A DNA stretch of 64,000 nucleotides from Actinomadura sp. K4S16 (GTDB lineage Bacteria; Actinomycetota; Actinomycetes; Streptosporangiales; Streptosporangiaceae), in NCBI RefSeq assembly GCF_008327685.1, contig NZ_BDDE01000026.1, positions 1 through 64,000 on the forward strand. Reading direction: 5' to 3'. Shown piece after piece: positions 7,651 through 16,186 of this stretch. Each line of letters opens with the position of its first letter. Position 1 is the stretch's first letter. A program made the translations under genes and the position numbers. Below the pieces are notes generated by a model. It did not search any database. It saw only the letters and a list, made by a program, of their open reading frames with translations, and was not told the origin of the DNA.

Positions 7651-8627
7651 TCTGGGCGGTGGCGTTCGGCGCGGTCGCGCTCGCCTTCGTGTGGGTGACC
7701 GGCGTCAACGACGGCGCGGCCCTGCTCGGCCTCAGCGGGCGCTACCCCCGCTCGTCCGGGCTGCTGCTGACCGCGCTGGTGCTCGTGCCGCTCGTCCTCG
7801 TCCCGCAGGTGACGGTCGCCGTCGCGCGGACGTTCACCGAGGGCCTCACCGACCTCGGCGACCGGCGCGGCGCGCTCGCCTTCCTGCTCGGCGTCACCGT
7901 CGCGCTCGCCGTCGTCGCCGCCCTCACCGGGCGCGGCCTGCCGACGAGCCTGACCCTGGCGATCGTCGGCGGCATCGGCGGCGCCGGGCTCGGCATGGGC
8001 CTGGACGTGGCCTGGGGCGGGCTCGGCCTCGTCCTGCTCATCGGCGCCGCCGCCCCGCTGGTCGGCACGTCCGTCGGGTTCGCGCTCGGGCTCGCGTCGC
8101 GGCGCGTGCCGTCCTTCACCGGGATGCCCGGCACCGTCCGGGCCGCCCACGTCCTGGCCTACACCGCCCAGTGCGCCGCCTACGCCGCCAACGACGGGCA
8201 GAAGATGCTCGCCGTCGTCAGCGTGGCGCGGCACGTCGTGTCCACGCGGCGGCTCGGCGCGGTCGGCCCCGTCCAGCCGACCCCGGCGGTGCTCATCGCG
8301 ATCGCCGTCGTCTTCTGCGCCGGCGCGCTGAGCGCCGTCCACCGGGTCGGGGACCGGCTCGGCCGCGGGCTCGTGCTGGCCAGGCCGCTGCACGTGGTGT
8401 CCACGGAGGCGGCGGCGGCCGCGTCGGTGGCGGCCAGCTCGATCGCGGGCGCGCCGGTCAGCATGACGCAGTCGGTCACCGCCGGGGTCGTCGGCGTCGC
8501 CGCCAGCGAGGGCGCCTCCCGGGTGCGCTGGCAGAACGTCGTCGGCATCGGCGCCGCGTGGCTGTTCACGCTGCCGCTCGCGTTCGCCGGCGGCACGCTC
8601 GGCGGCGTCGCGGCGAGGGCGCTGTGA
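7647..8627 (+). CDS. PiT-family inorganic phosphate permease
   Basis: A 326-residue integral membrane protein with about ten hydrophobic segments. The two PiT half-signatures are present: VTGVNDGAALLG near residues 17-28 and AANDGQK near residues 180-186, with the paired Asn-Asp that bind phosphate and sodium or proton. The first Asn-Asp is followed by Gly-Ala-Ala rather than the usual Ala-Asn. GTG 7647 overlaps the iolG stop as GTGA and the gene overlaps the next likewise. It should import phosphate released by the phytase. Coupling a phosphate carrier to inositol dehydrogenase in one transcript is unusual and fits phytate use. Confidence 0.88.
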   Translation: MIWAVAFGAVALAFVWVTGVNDGAALLGLSGRYPRSSGLLLTALVLVPLVLVPQVTVAVARTFTEGLTDLGDRRGALAFLLGVTVALAVVAALTGRGLPTSLTLAIVGGIGGAGLGMGLDVAWGGLGLVLLIGAAAPLVGTSVGFALGLASRRVPSFTGMPGTVRAAHVLAYTAQCAAYAANDGQKMLAVVSVARHVVSTRRLGAVGPVQPTPAVLIAIAVVFCAGALSAVHRVGDRLGRGLVLARPLHVVSTEAAAAASVAASSIAGAPVSMTQSVTAGVVGVAASEGASRVRWQNVVGIGAAWLFTLPLAFAGGTLGGVAARAL

Positions 8628-9283
8628 GCGCCGCCGTCCGGCCCGTCCGCCGGATCCGGCTCGTGTGGGACGACCTGCGCGGCCGCTCCGGGGACCGGGT
8701 CGTCGGCCAGGTCGCCCGGCAGATCCGCGCCGCCCGCGACGGCGCCGAACTGGCCCGGGAGATGGCCGCCGGGCGGGTCCCCTCCGGGGCGGCCCGCGCC
8801 CGGATGGCCGAGATCGAGCACGCCGGGGACGCCGAGCGCGCCGCGCTCGCCGCGATGCTGCGCGGCGTCCTCGCCACCCCCATCGACCGGGAGGACCTCT
8901 ACCGGCTCTCCCGCTCCGTCGACGACGTCCTGGACAACCTCCGCGACTTCGTCCGCGAGGCCGACCTGTTCGGGCCGCCCGGGCTCGGCTTCGCGGTCCC
9001 GCCGCTGGACGCGGTGCTGGAGGGGCTGACCTCCCTCGACGCCGCCGTCCGGAAGGTCCTCGCCGAGCCCGCCGCGGTCACCGTCGCGGCGCTCGGCGCG
9101 CGCAAGGCCGGCAACCGCGTCCGGGAGACCCGGCAGGCGGCGCTGACCCGGCTGTTCGCCGGGCCGCTCGACATCGACGTCCTGCGCAGGCGCGAGCTGC
9201 TCGACCGCCTGGACGCGGTGGGGCGGCGCCTCGGCGAGGCGGCCGACGCGCTCTCGGACGCGATGCTCAAACGCAGTCACTGA
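8624..9283 (+). CDS. DUF47/PhoU-like partner of the PiT permease
   Basis: A 219-residue, largely alpha-helical cytosolic protein with PhoU/DUF47-type three-helix bundles (for example DDVLDNLRDFVREADLF and RETRQAALTRLF). DUF47 proteins are usually encoded next to PiT carriers and modulate their activity. Translation begins at GTG 8624, overlapping the permease stop as GTGA, consistent with stoichiometric production. It ends 60 bp before the binding-protein gene of the next operon, which may share the transcript. Confidence 0.82.
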   Translation: MSAAVRPVRRIRLVWDDLRGRSGDRVVGQVARQIRAARDGAELAREMAAGRVPSGAARARMAEIEHAGDAERAALAAMLRGVLATPIDREDLYRLSRSVDDVLDNLRDFVREADLFGPPGLGFAVPPLDAVLEGLTSLDAAVRKVLAEPAAVTVAALGARKAGNRVRETRQAALTRLFAGPLDIDVLRRRELLDRLDAVGRRLGEAADALSDAMLKRSH

Positions 9284-9343
9284 TCAGGAACCGATGAAGC
9301 CGCAGGTCGGGGCTGCGGGCAGAGGGCAAGGAGAGAACCCACC

Positions 9344-10537
9344 ATGATCCGCACCATGATGAGAGGGCGCCGGGCACGGGCCGGCGCCGCCGTCGCAGCG
9401 GCCCTCGCCACGGCGGCGCTGGGCGCGTGCGCGCCGTCCAGCGGCGGTCAGGCGGGGGCCGACCAGCCCCTCCCGACCGTGACCGTGGAGGACGCGGCGT
9501 CCTTCGACCTGAACGCGCTGATCGCCGCCGCGAAGAAGGAGGGCAGCGTCCTCGCCTACGACGGCAGCGGCGACGTCAAGGACATGGCCGCCGCGTTCGA
9601 GAAGAAGTACGGCATCAAGGCCGAGGGCGAGAAGTCCAAGGCCGCCGCGACCGCGGAGAAGATGACGCGCGAGGCGCAGGCCGGCAACGTCACCATCGAC
9701 GTCAGCCTGTTCGAGGACGGCCCGATGCTCGTCGGCCAGCTCCTCCCCCAGAAGATCGTCACCACCTGGATCCCGCCGGACCTCGCCAAGACCATCGGCG
9801 AGAAGAACCGGAACCCGCTGATGATGATCTCGAAGGCGTACGTGTTCGCCTACAACCCCAAGCTCAATCCCGCCGGCTGCCCGGTGAAGAACGTCTGGGA
9901 CCTGACCGACCCCGAGTGGAAGGGCAAGGTCATGATGCAGGACCCGCTGGGCAAGGAGGTCTTCACCCAGTGGTTCACCCAGCTGTCGGAGCGGAGCGCG
10001 GGCAAGCTCGCGGCCGCCTACGAGCAGCTCGGCAAGGGCAGGCTCAAGACCGGCGAGAAGGACGCCGCCTACGAGTGGGTGAAGCGGCTGGCGAAGAACG
10101 ACCCGGTGCTGACCACCGAGGACGAGGACGTCGCGACCGCCGTCGGCGCGCCCAACCAGACCCGGACGACGATCGGGCTGTTCTCGATCGCCAAGTTCCG
10201 CGACCTGGAGGGCAAGGGCTTCAACATGAAGGTCTGCGAGGGCCTGAGCCCCTGGACCGGCTTCGCCTACCCGAAGTTCGCGACGATCGCGGCGAAGTCC
10301 AGGCACCCCAACGCCGCCAAGCTGTTCGTCCACTTCGCGATGTCGAAGGAGGGCTTCGACCTCGAGGCCCACTCCGGCGGCGTGTCCGGCAACGACGCGG
10401 TCGGGGTCAGCCCCCACAACCCGCCCGGCCTGACCGACTGGAACACCCAGCTGTACTGGTTCTCCTCCGACCAGCTGATCGCCGACTTCCGCAACCGCCA
10501 GGACATCAAGGACTTCTGGCGCGTCAACCACTCCTGA
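9344..10537 (+). CDS. Lipoprotein substrate-binding protein of an iron/phosphonate-type ABC importer
   Basis: A 397-residue extracellular lipoprotein: Arg-rich N-terminus, hydrophobic stretch and lipobox LGAC with Cys29. The mature part is a two-lobed type II binding protein of the AfuA/FbpA/aminoethylphosphonate class (AFEKKYGIKAEG, WDLTDPEWKGKVMMQDP, FLxxF-like C-terminus). These proteins bind oxidised iron, phosphonates or sugar and polyol phosphates. The downstream inositol monophosphatase and HAD phosphatases make a phosphorylated inositol the best guess. ATG 9344 has AAGGAG upstream; ATG 9356 and 9359 are alternatives. A strong hairpin follows it. Confidence 0.88.
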   Translation: MIRTMMRGRRARAGAAVAAALATAALGACAPSSGGQAGADQPLPTVTVEDAASFDLNALIAAAKKEGSVLAYDGSGDVKDMAAAFEKKYGIKAEGEKSKAAATAEKMTREAQAGNVTIDVSLFEDGPMLVGQLLPQKIVTTWIPPDLAKTIGEKNRNPLMMISKAYVFAYNPKLNPAGCPVKNVWDLTDPEWKGKVMMQDPLGKEVFTQWFTQLSERSAGKLAAAYEQLGKGRLKTGEKDAAYEWVKRLAKNDPVLTTEDEDVATAVGAPNQTRTTIGLFSIAKFRDLEGKGFNMKVCEGLSPWTGFAYPKFATIAAKSRHPNAAKLFVHFAMSKEGFDLEAHSGGVSGNDAVGVSPHNPPGLTDWNTQLYWFSSDQLIADFRNRQDIKDFWRVNHS

Positions 10538-10550
10538 GCACTGCCCGACC

Positions 10551-10580
10551 CCCGGCGGGCCGCCGAAGCGGCCCGCCGGG
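10551..10580 (+). terminator. Attenuating hairpin after the binding-protein gene
   Basis: A perfect 13-bp stem, CCCGGCGGGCCGC with its complement, closed by a CGAA loop, lies between the binding-protein stop and the permease start. No T-tract follows. Such stems usually raise the ratio of binding protein to permease by partial termination or protection of the upstream mRNA. Confidence 0.7.
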
Positions 10581-10600
10581 CTCCACCTCGGAGGAAGCCC

Positions 10601-12424
10601 ATGGCGGTCGCCGCCCCCGCACGGCCCGTGTCACGCGGCCGGCGCGTGCTGTACCGGTCCCGCGTCCTGCTGCGCAACCCCACCGTGCTGCTCGGCCTGG
10701 TGCTGAGCGCCGCGCTGCTCTACCTCGTCATCGCCCCGCTCGTCTCGGTCGTCTCGGACGCCGCCCGCGTCCAGTACGGCGACGAGGCCCGCTCCGGACA
10801 GGGGGCCGGATCGTGGACGGGCTACTACCTGTGGCGGGTGTTCCGCTCCCCCGTCAGCAGGCTGCTGTTCTGGGAGCCGCTCCTGCACACCCTCACGGTC
10901 GCGGTCGGCGTCATCGCGTTCGCGCTCGCCGTCGGCGGGTCGATGGCGTGGCTCGTGACGCGCACGAACGTCCCGGGCCGCAAGTTCCTCGCCGGCGCGC
11001 TGGTGGTGCCGTACATGCTGCCGTCCTGGACGTTCGCGCTGGCGTGGCTGTCGCTGTTCAAGAACGAGCGGTCCGGCGGCCAGGTCGGCTACCTGCAGGG
11101 GGCCGGGATCCACACCCCCGACTGGCTCGCGTACGGGCCGGTGCCGATCATCGTGACGCTCGGGCTGCACTACTACCCGTTCGTGCTGCTGCTGTTCGGC
11201 AACGCGCTGCGCCGCATCGACTCGCAGTTGGAGGACTCGGCGCGCATCCTCGGCGCCGGCGGCCGGACGGTCCTGCGCCGCATCACGCTGCCGCTGATGC
11301 TGCCGGCGCTGTCGTCGGCGGTGCTGCTCGTCCTCGGCCGGGTCCTCGGCACGTTCGGCACCCCCTACATCCTCGGCCTGCCCAGCGACTACAACGTCCT
11401 GTCCACGAGCCTGTACCACGCGATCCGCGACCGCAGCACCGGCGTCGCCTCGACGATCGCCGGCGTGATCGTGCTGGTCGGGGTGCTCGTCGTCGTGGTC
11501 GACACCCGGCTGGTGCGCGAGCAGCGCCGGTTCGTCACGGTCGGCGGGAAGGGCGCCATGGACCGGCGCGGCGACCTGCGCCGGTGGCGGTGGCCCGCGT
11601 TCGGGCTGGCCATGGCGGTCTTCGCCGCGAGCGTCGTCGTCCCGGTGCTGACGCTGCTGCTGTCCACGGTCACCAAGACGCCCGGCGTGTTCAACCCCGG
11701 CAACTTCACGCTGAAGTACTGGTTCGGGTCCCATATCGAGGGCGCGGTCGGGTTCCCGCACGGCGTGCTCCGCGGAGGCGAGATGTGGGAGGCCGCCTGG
11801 AACAGCCTGCGGATCGTCGGGCTCGCCGCGCTGGTCTGCGGCTTCGTCGGCCTGCTCATCGGGTACGTGGTGGTGCGCGGCGCCGGAAGCCGCGTCTCGG
11901 CGTTCCTGCGGCAGGTGTCGTTCCTGCCGTACCTGGTCCCCGGCATCGCGTTCGCCGCCGCGTGCCTGTCGCTGTTCGCGGTGCGGCGCGGCCCCGTGCC
12001 CGCCCTCTACGGGACGATCACGCTGCTCGTCCTGGTGATGGTGGTGACGCACCTGCCGTACTCGTCCCGGTCGGGCATCTCGGCCATGATGCAGCTCGGC
12101 CGGGAACCGGAGGAGGCCGCGCAGATCAGCGGCGCGCGCTGGCCGGTCCGGATGGTCCGGATCATCATCCCGATCCAGCGGGGCGCGCTCGTCACGGGCG
12201 TCGTCCTGCCCTTCATCTCCGGGCTGAAGGAGCTCAGCATCGTCATCATGCTGACCACGTCCGGGACGCAGCTGCTCACCACCCTGTCCATCGGGCTCGT
12301 CGACTACGGCTACACCCAGCTCGCCAACGGCGTCGTGCTCGTCATCGCCCTGCTCTCGTTCACCATGACCTACCTGGCCCAGCGGCTCACCAAGAGCAGC
12401 CTGGCCTCGGGCATCGGAGGTTGA
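10601..12424 (+). CDS. Fused ABC transporter permease (two permease domains)
   Basis: A 607-residue inner-membrane protein containing two BPD_transp_1 domains in one chain, as in FbpB/AfuB and aminoethylphosphonate permeases. About six membrane segments fall in residues 25-300 and six more in 325-595; each half has an EAA-type coupling loop (EDSARILGAGGRTVLRRITLP and EEAAQISGARWP). Start ATG has GGAGG nine bases upstream. It ends two bases before the ATPase start, so they are co-translated. With the flanking lipoprotein and ATPase it forms a complete importer. Confidence 0.92.
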   Translation: MAVAAPARPVSRGRRVLYRSRVLLRNPTVLLGLVLSAALLYLVIAPLVSVVSDAARVQYGDEARSGQGAGSWTGYYLWRVFRSPVSRLLFWEPLLHTLTVAVGVIAFALAVGGSMAWLVTRTNVPGRKFLAGALVVPYMLPSWTFALAWLSLFKNERSGGQVGYLQGAGIHTPDWLAYGPVPIIVTLGLHYYPFVLLLFGNALRRIDSQLEDSARILGAGGRTVLRRITLPLMLPALSSAVLLVLGRVLGTFGTPYILGLPSDYNVLSTSLYHAIRDRSTGVASTIAGVIVLVGVLVVVVDTRLVREQRRFVTVGGKGAMDRRGDLRRWRWPAFGLAMAVFAASVVVPVLTLLLSTVTKTPGVFNPGNFTLKYWFGSHIEGAVGFPHGVLRGGEMWEAAWNSLRIVGLAALVCGFVGLLIGYVVVRGAGSRVSAFLRQVSFLPYLVPGIAFAAACLSLFAVRRGPVPALYGTITLLVLVMVVTHLPYSSRSGISAMMQLGREPEEAAQISGARWPVRMVRIIIPIQRGALVTGVVLPFISGLKELSIVIMLTTSGTQLLTTLSIGLVDYGYTQLANGVVLVIALLSFTMTYLAQRLTKSSLASGIGG

Positions 12425-12426
12425 CC

Positions 12427-13560
12427 ATGCCGGCCATCACCCTCAGCGGAGTGGTCAAGAACTACGTCGGCGGCGGCCGCGCCGCGGTGCGCGACCTCGA
12501 CCTCGTCATCCCGGACGGGTCCTTCACCTGCCTGCTCGGGCCGTCCGGCTGCGGCAAGACCACCACCCTGCGCATGATCGCCGGGCTGGAGCAGCCGACC
12601 CGCGGCGAGATCAGCGTGGGCGACCGGGTCCTGGACTCGGTCGAGCGCGGCGTCTACGTCCCCCCGGAGAAGCGGGACATGGGCCTCGTGTTCCAGAACT
12701 ACGCGCTCTGGCCGCACCTCACCGTCCGCGGCAACACCGAGTTCGGGCTCCGGATGCGCAAGGTGCCTGCCGAGCGCCGCAAGGCCCGCGCGAAGGAGGC
12801 CCTGGAGAAGGTGCGCGTCGCCGACTGCATGGACCGGTACCCGTCCCAGCTGTCGGGCGGCCAGCAGCAGCGCGTCGCGCTGGCGCGGATGCTCGCCGTC
12901 GACCCCGACGTCCTGCTCCTGGACGAGCCGCTGTCCAACCTCGACGCGCGGCTGCGGCTGGAGATGCGGACGGAGCTGAAGCGCATCCACGAGGAGACGG
13001 GAGCGACGGTCGTGTTCGTCACCCACGACCAGATGGAGGCCATGACGATGGCCACGCACATCGCGGTCATGTCGGAGGGAGAGCTGCAGCAGGTGGCGCC
13101 GCCGATGGAGATGTACGAGCGGCCCGCCAACCGGTTCGTCGCCGAGTTCGTGGGGAGCCCGCCGATGAACATCGTCCCTCTGGACGCGGAGCCCGACGGG
13201 CTCGCCGGGTCGCTGCTGCGCTTTGTGGAGAAGCGCGCCGCCCTGGGCGGGGCCGCGTGCGCGGGCGTCCGGCCCGAGGCGCTGAGGCTGGCGCGGTCGC
13301 GGGACGACGTGCCCGACACGGCCTGGGCGGACGAGGCCGTCGTCGAGACCGTCCTGCCGACCGGGTCGAGCTGGACCGTGCAGCTGCGCGTCATGGACAC
13401 CGACCTGTTCGCCGTCACCCACGAGGACCCCGAAGCGGCGCCGGGCGACCGGCTCCACTGCTGGACGCGCCCCGAGCGGCTCCACGTGTTCGCCGGAGAC
13501 GGTTCCCGGATCGGCGCCTGGGACGACGCCGTCGCCCCCGTCCAGAAGGCCGCCTCGTGA
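12427..13560 (+). CDS. ABC importer ATPase (FbpC/PotA-like)
   Basis: A 377-residue ATPase driving the preceding permease. Walker A GPSGCGKTT is at residues 38-46, signature LSGGQQQR at 142-149, Walker B LLLDEP with Asp166-Glu167, and a switch His in VTHDQMEA. A C-terminal TOBE-like regulatory region follows (about 240-365). Although the frame stays open far upstream, the ATG at 12427, two bases after the permease stop, is the natural start. Its stop overlaps the HAD gene as GTGA. Everything matches the iron/phosphonate/sugar-phosphate subfamily. Confidence 0.93.
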   Translation: MPAITLSGVVKNYVGGGRAAVRDLDLVIPDGSFTCLLGPSGCGKTTTLRMIAGLEQPTRGEISVGDRVLDSVERGVYVPPEKRDMGLVFQNYALWPHLTVRGNTEFGLRMRKVPAERRKARAKEALEKVRVADCMDRYPSQLSGGQQQRVALARMLAVDPDVLLLDEPLSNLDARLRLEMRTELKRIHEETGATVVFVTHDQMEAMTMATHIAVMSEGELQQVAPPMEMYERPANRFVAEFVGSPPMNIVPLDAEPDGLAGSLLRFVEKRAALGGAACAGVRPEALRLARSRDDVPDTAWADEAVVETVLPTGSSWTVQLRVMDTDLFAVTHEDPEAAPGDRLHCWTRPERLHVFAGDGSRIGAWDDAVAPVQKAAS

Positions 13561-14342
13561 CCGCGCCCCTGCGCCGGCCGCGGGCGCTGCTGCTGGACTT
13601 CGGCGGCGTGCTGGTCGAGACCTCCAAGCGGGACGGATGGCAGGCGGCCCTGGCCGAGGAGGTGCACGCGGCCCTCCTCGGCGCCGGATGCCGCGACCTG
13701 GACGCCGCCGCGATCGAGACCGACATCAGGGCGGGCGCGGCCGCGGACAAGTGCTGGAAGGACGCGATGTCCCGCCCGTTCGCGCCGGCGGAGATGACCC
13801 ACGCCCGCTTCTGGGGCGACTTCGTCGCGGCCGACTGGCCCGTGCCCGCGCGGCAGCTCGTCGTCGCGCACGCCGCCCCGCTGTGCAAGCGGATGGGGGA
13901 ACTGCGGCAGGACCGCCGCACCCGTCCCGGCATCCCCGAACTGCTCGACGCCGCCGCCGGGTCCGGCATCCCCTGCGCGATCGTCAGCAACGCGCTGTCC
14001 GGCGCCGTGCACCGGGACTACACGGCCTCGACAGGGCTGGCGGGCAAGCTGGCCCTGGAGGTCTACAGCGACGAGGCCGGGGTCCGCAAACCCAACCCGG
14101 AGATGATCTGGATCGCGACCCGCGCCCTCGGCGTCGAGCCCTCGGACGCGTGGTACGTCGGCGACAACTTCGACCGGGACGTCCTGTGCGGGCACCGCGC
14201 CGGCGTCGGCGGGAACGTGCTGATGGTCGCCAAGGGCACCCACGACGTCCCGTACGAGGTCCGGTGCCGCCCCGACGCCGTCGTCGACGACGGGCACGGA
14301 CTGCTCGACCTGCTCAAGGCCACGATCGAAGGAGAAGGATGA
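13557..14342 (+). CDS. HAD-family phosphatase-like protein
   Basis: A 261-residue HAD hydrolase. Motif I is LLDFGGVLVET with nucleophile Asp14 and Gly in place of the second Asp, as in YihX-type phosphatases and dehalogenases; motif III is GVRKPNPEM and motif IV YVGDNFDRD. A helical cap lies between residues 25 and 115. Start is GTG 13557, overlapping the ATPase stop; the stop overlaps the inositol monophosphatase ATG. Encoded inside a transporter operon, it probably dephosphorylates an imported phosphorylated compound; substrate unknown. Confidence 0.85.
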   Translation: MTAPLRRPRALLLDFGGVLVETSKRDGWQAALAEEVHAALLGAGCRDLDAAAIETDIRAGAAADKCWKDAMSRPFAPAEMTHARFWGDFVAADWPVPARQLVVAHAAPLCKRMGELRQDRRTRPGIPELLDAAAGSGIPCAIVSNALSGAVHRDYTASTGLAGKLALEVYSDEAGVRKPNPEMIWIATRALGVEPSDAWYVGDNFDRDVLCGHRAGVGGNVLMVAKGTHDVPYEVRCRPDAVVDDGHGLLDLLKATIEGEG

Positions 14343-15163
14343 GCGCCGATGTCCCCGCCTCGCGGGAGCTCGCCGGGATCGCCGAACTCGCCGCCCGCGC
14401 CACCGGGGACCGCCTGCGGACGGCGTTCCGCTCGCGCCCCGAGATCGATCTGAAGCGCGACTTCCACGACCCGGTCACCGAGCACGACCGGGCGGCGGAG
14501 GAGACGATCCGGAAGGTGCTGGCCGAGCACACCCCCGGCAGCGCGGTCGTCGGCGAGGAGGGCGGCGTGGGCGGCGGGGACGGCGACCTGCGCTGGTTCG
14601 TCGACCCCATCGACGGGACGGCCAACTTCGCCGTCGGCCTGCCGTTCTTCTGCGTGTCCATCGGCGCCGCCATCGGCGACGAGCTGGTGGCGGGCGTGGT
14701 GTACGACCCGGTCCGCGAGGACATGTTCACCGCCTCGCTCGACGGCGCGACCTGCAACGGCGAGCCGATCCGCAGCCGCGGCGCGGCCCGCGACGAGACC
14801 GCGGTGCTCGTCACCGGCTATCCCAACGCGCGGGAGATGCACCGCCGCGGCGAGGAGTCGCTGCGCAGTTTCGGCCGGATGGTGGACGCGTTCGCCACCG
14901 TCCGCCGCCCGGGCAGCGCCGCCCTCAGCCTCGCGCACGTCGCCGCCGGGTGGGCGGACGTGGCGTACGGCACGTCGGTCAACGCGTGGGACGTCGCGGC
15001 GGCCGTGCTGCTGGTCAGGCAGGCCGGCGGCACGTACCTGCCGCTGAACGGGGAGACCGGGGGCCGCGACTGGGAGGCCCCCGGCTACCTGGCCTGCGTC
15101 GGCGGCTTCGACCTGGCCGGCTCCGTCATCGCCGGGATCGCCGGGCTGGGTGGGCCGGCATGA
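14339..15163 (+). CDS. Inositol monophosphatase family protein
   Basis: A 274-residue magnesium-dependent phosphatase of the IMPase/FBPase superfamily that would release myo-inositol from inositol monophosphate. Metal ligands are visible: Glu73 in GEEGG, DPIDGT at residues 89-94 and Asp218 in AWDVAA. ATG 14339 is coupled to the HAD stop (ATGA) behind GGAGAAGG. Histidinol-phosphatase or FBPase activity is possible for this superfamily, but the phytase and iol genes nearby make inositol phosphates the likely substrate. Length and motifs are intact. Confidence 0.9.
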   Translation: MSADVPASRELAGIAELAARATGDRLRTAFRSRPEIDLKRDFHDPVTEHDRAAEETIRKVLAEHTPGSAVVGEEGGVGGGDGDLRWFVDPIDGTANFAVGLPFFCVSIGAAIGDELVAGVVYDPVREDMFTASLDGATCNGEPIRSRGAARDETAVLVTGYPNAREMHRRGEESLRSFGRMVDAFATVRRPGSAALSLAHVAAGWADVAYGTSVNAWDVAAAVLLVRQAGGTYLPLNGETGGRDWEAPGYLACVGGFDLAGSVIAGIAGLGGPA

Positions 15164-15978
15164 GCGCCACCGAGGTGCGCACCGTCGACTGGATCGTCAC
15201 GGACCTGGACGGCACCCTCGTCGGACGCGACCTGAAGATCGTCGAGCCGAGCCTGGCCGCGCTGCGCCGCTTCATCGCCGCCGGCGGCACCGTCGTCATA
15301 GCCACCGGGCGCAGCGAGGAGGCCGCGCTGCCGTACTACCGGACGCTCGGCCTGACGACCCCGGCGATCCTCTACAACGGGGCGCGCGTGGTCGACCTCG
15401 CCACCGGCGCCGTCCTGCACCGGCGCTGCCTCGGCGTGGCAGCCTGGGCGAAGCTCACGATGCTGTTCGCCGAACTGCCCGCCGGAGTGTGGCCGGTCGC
15501 CTTCAGCAGGGGCCGCGCACACACCACGGGCTCCTCGCCGGCGCTGCTGCAGTACGCCCGCCGCGACGGGATCGAGCTCGCCCGGATCGGCTCGTGGGGC
15601 GACCTGCCGTTCGACGACATCGTCAAGGTCATGCTCATCTGCGACCGCCCCGAGTTGATGGACCCGGCCGAGGAGACGGTGTCGGCGGCCGTTTCCGGCG
15701 TCACCCTCGTCAGATCGGAGAGCACCTACCTGGAGGTGCTGCCCACGGGCGCGACCAAGGGCGCGGCGCTGCGCGAGCTGGCCGCGTCCCAGGGCGTGGC
15801 CCTGAGCGACATCGCGGCGATCGGCGACAACCCGAACGACCTGGACATGATCCAGGCCGCCGGCCTCGGCGCCGCCGTCGGCGACGGGGCCGAGTCGGTC
15901 CGCGCCGCCGCCGACGTGGTCGTCGCCCCCTGCGCCGAGGGCGCCGTCGCCGACCTCGTCGCCCGCGTCCTCCCCTGA
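15160..15978 (+). CDS. Cof-type HAD phosphatase
   Basis: A 272-residue HAD phosphatase of the Cof (C2-cap) class. Motif I DLDGTL has Asp15 and Asp17, motif II is VIATGR, motif III KGAALREL and motif IV GDNPNDLDMI; the cap lies between about residues 85 and 185. Such enzymes act on sugar phosphates and similar metabolites. It is the last gene of the transporter operon, ATGA-coupled to the monophosphatase, giving three phosphatases of three types in a row. That suggests stepwise removal of several phosphates from an imported multiply phosphorylated substrate, which is inference. Confidence 0.88.
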   Translation: MSATEVRTVDWIVTDLDGTLVGRDLKIVEPSLAALRRFIAAGGTVVIATGRSEEAALPYYRTLGLTTPAILYNGARVVDLATGAVLHRRCLGVAAWAKLTMLFAELPAGVWPVAFSRGRAHTTGSSPALLQYARRDGIELARIGSWGDLPFDDIVKVMLICDRPELMDPAEETVSAAVSGVTLVRSESTYLEVLPTGATKGAALRELAASQGVALSDIAAIGDNPNDLDMIQAAGLGAAVGDGAESVRAAADVVVAPCAEGAVADLVARVLP

Positions 15979-16120
15979 TCCGGCCGTCGCCGGCTGCTCG
16001 GGATCGGCCCAGGGGCCGGAGGCCGCGTGCTCCTGCCACCTGCTGGAACACGACGGCTTCCGGCTCCTCCCGGACGCCGGGACTGGCCCGCCCGAGACCC
16101 CGGGTCGGCCTCGTCCCCTT

Positions 16121-16157
16121 CGGACCCCGGCTCTGCCCCCGCAAGGCCGGGGTTCCG
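16121..16157. terminator. Hairpin between convergent genes
   Basis: ACCCCGGC (16124-16131) pairs perfectly with GCCGGGGT (16146-16153) around a 14-base loop, with extra pairing outside. It sits in the 208-bp gap between the Cof phosphatase and the convergent hemerythrin gene, so it could terminate either transcript. A second stem, GGCCGGCT-GGTC-AGCCGGCC (16177-16196), covers the hemerythrin stop codon. Confidence 0.5.
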
Positions 16158-16186
16158 ACGGGTGCGGGCCGCTGCCGGCCGGCTGG

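Noticed and set aside
9427..12426. The ATPase reading frame stays open about 1000 codons upstream
   Set aside because: The stretch is out of frame with the binding-protein and permease genes, which have clear domains; open frames are expected at this GC content.
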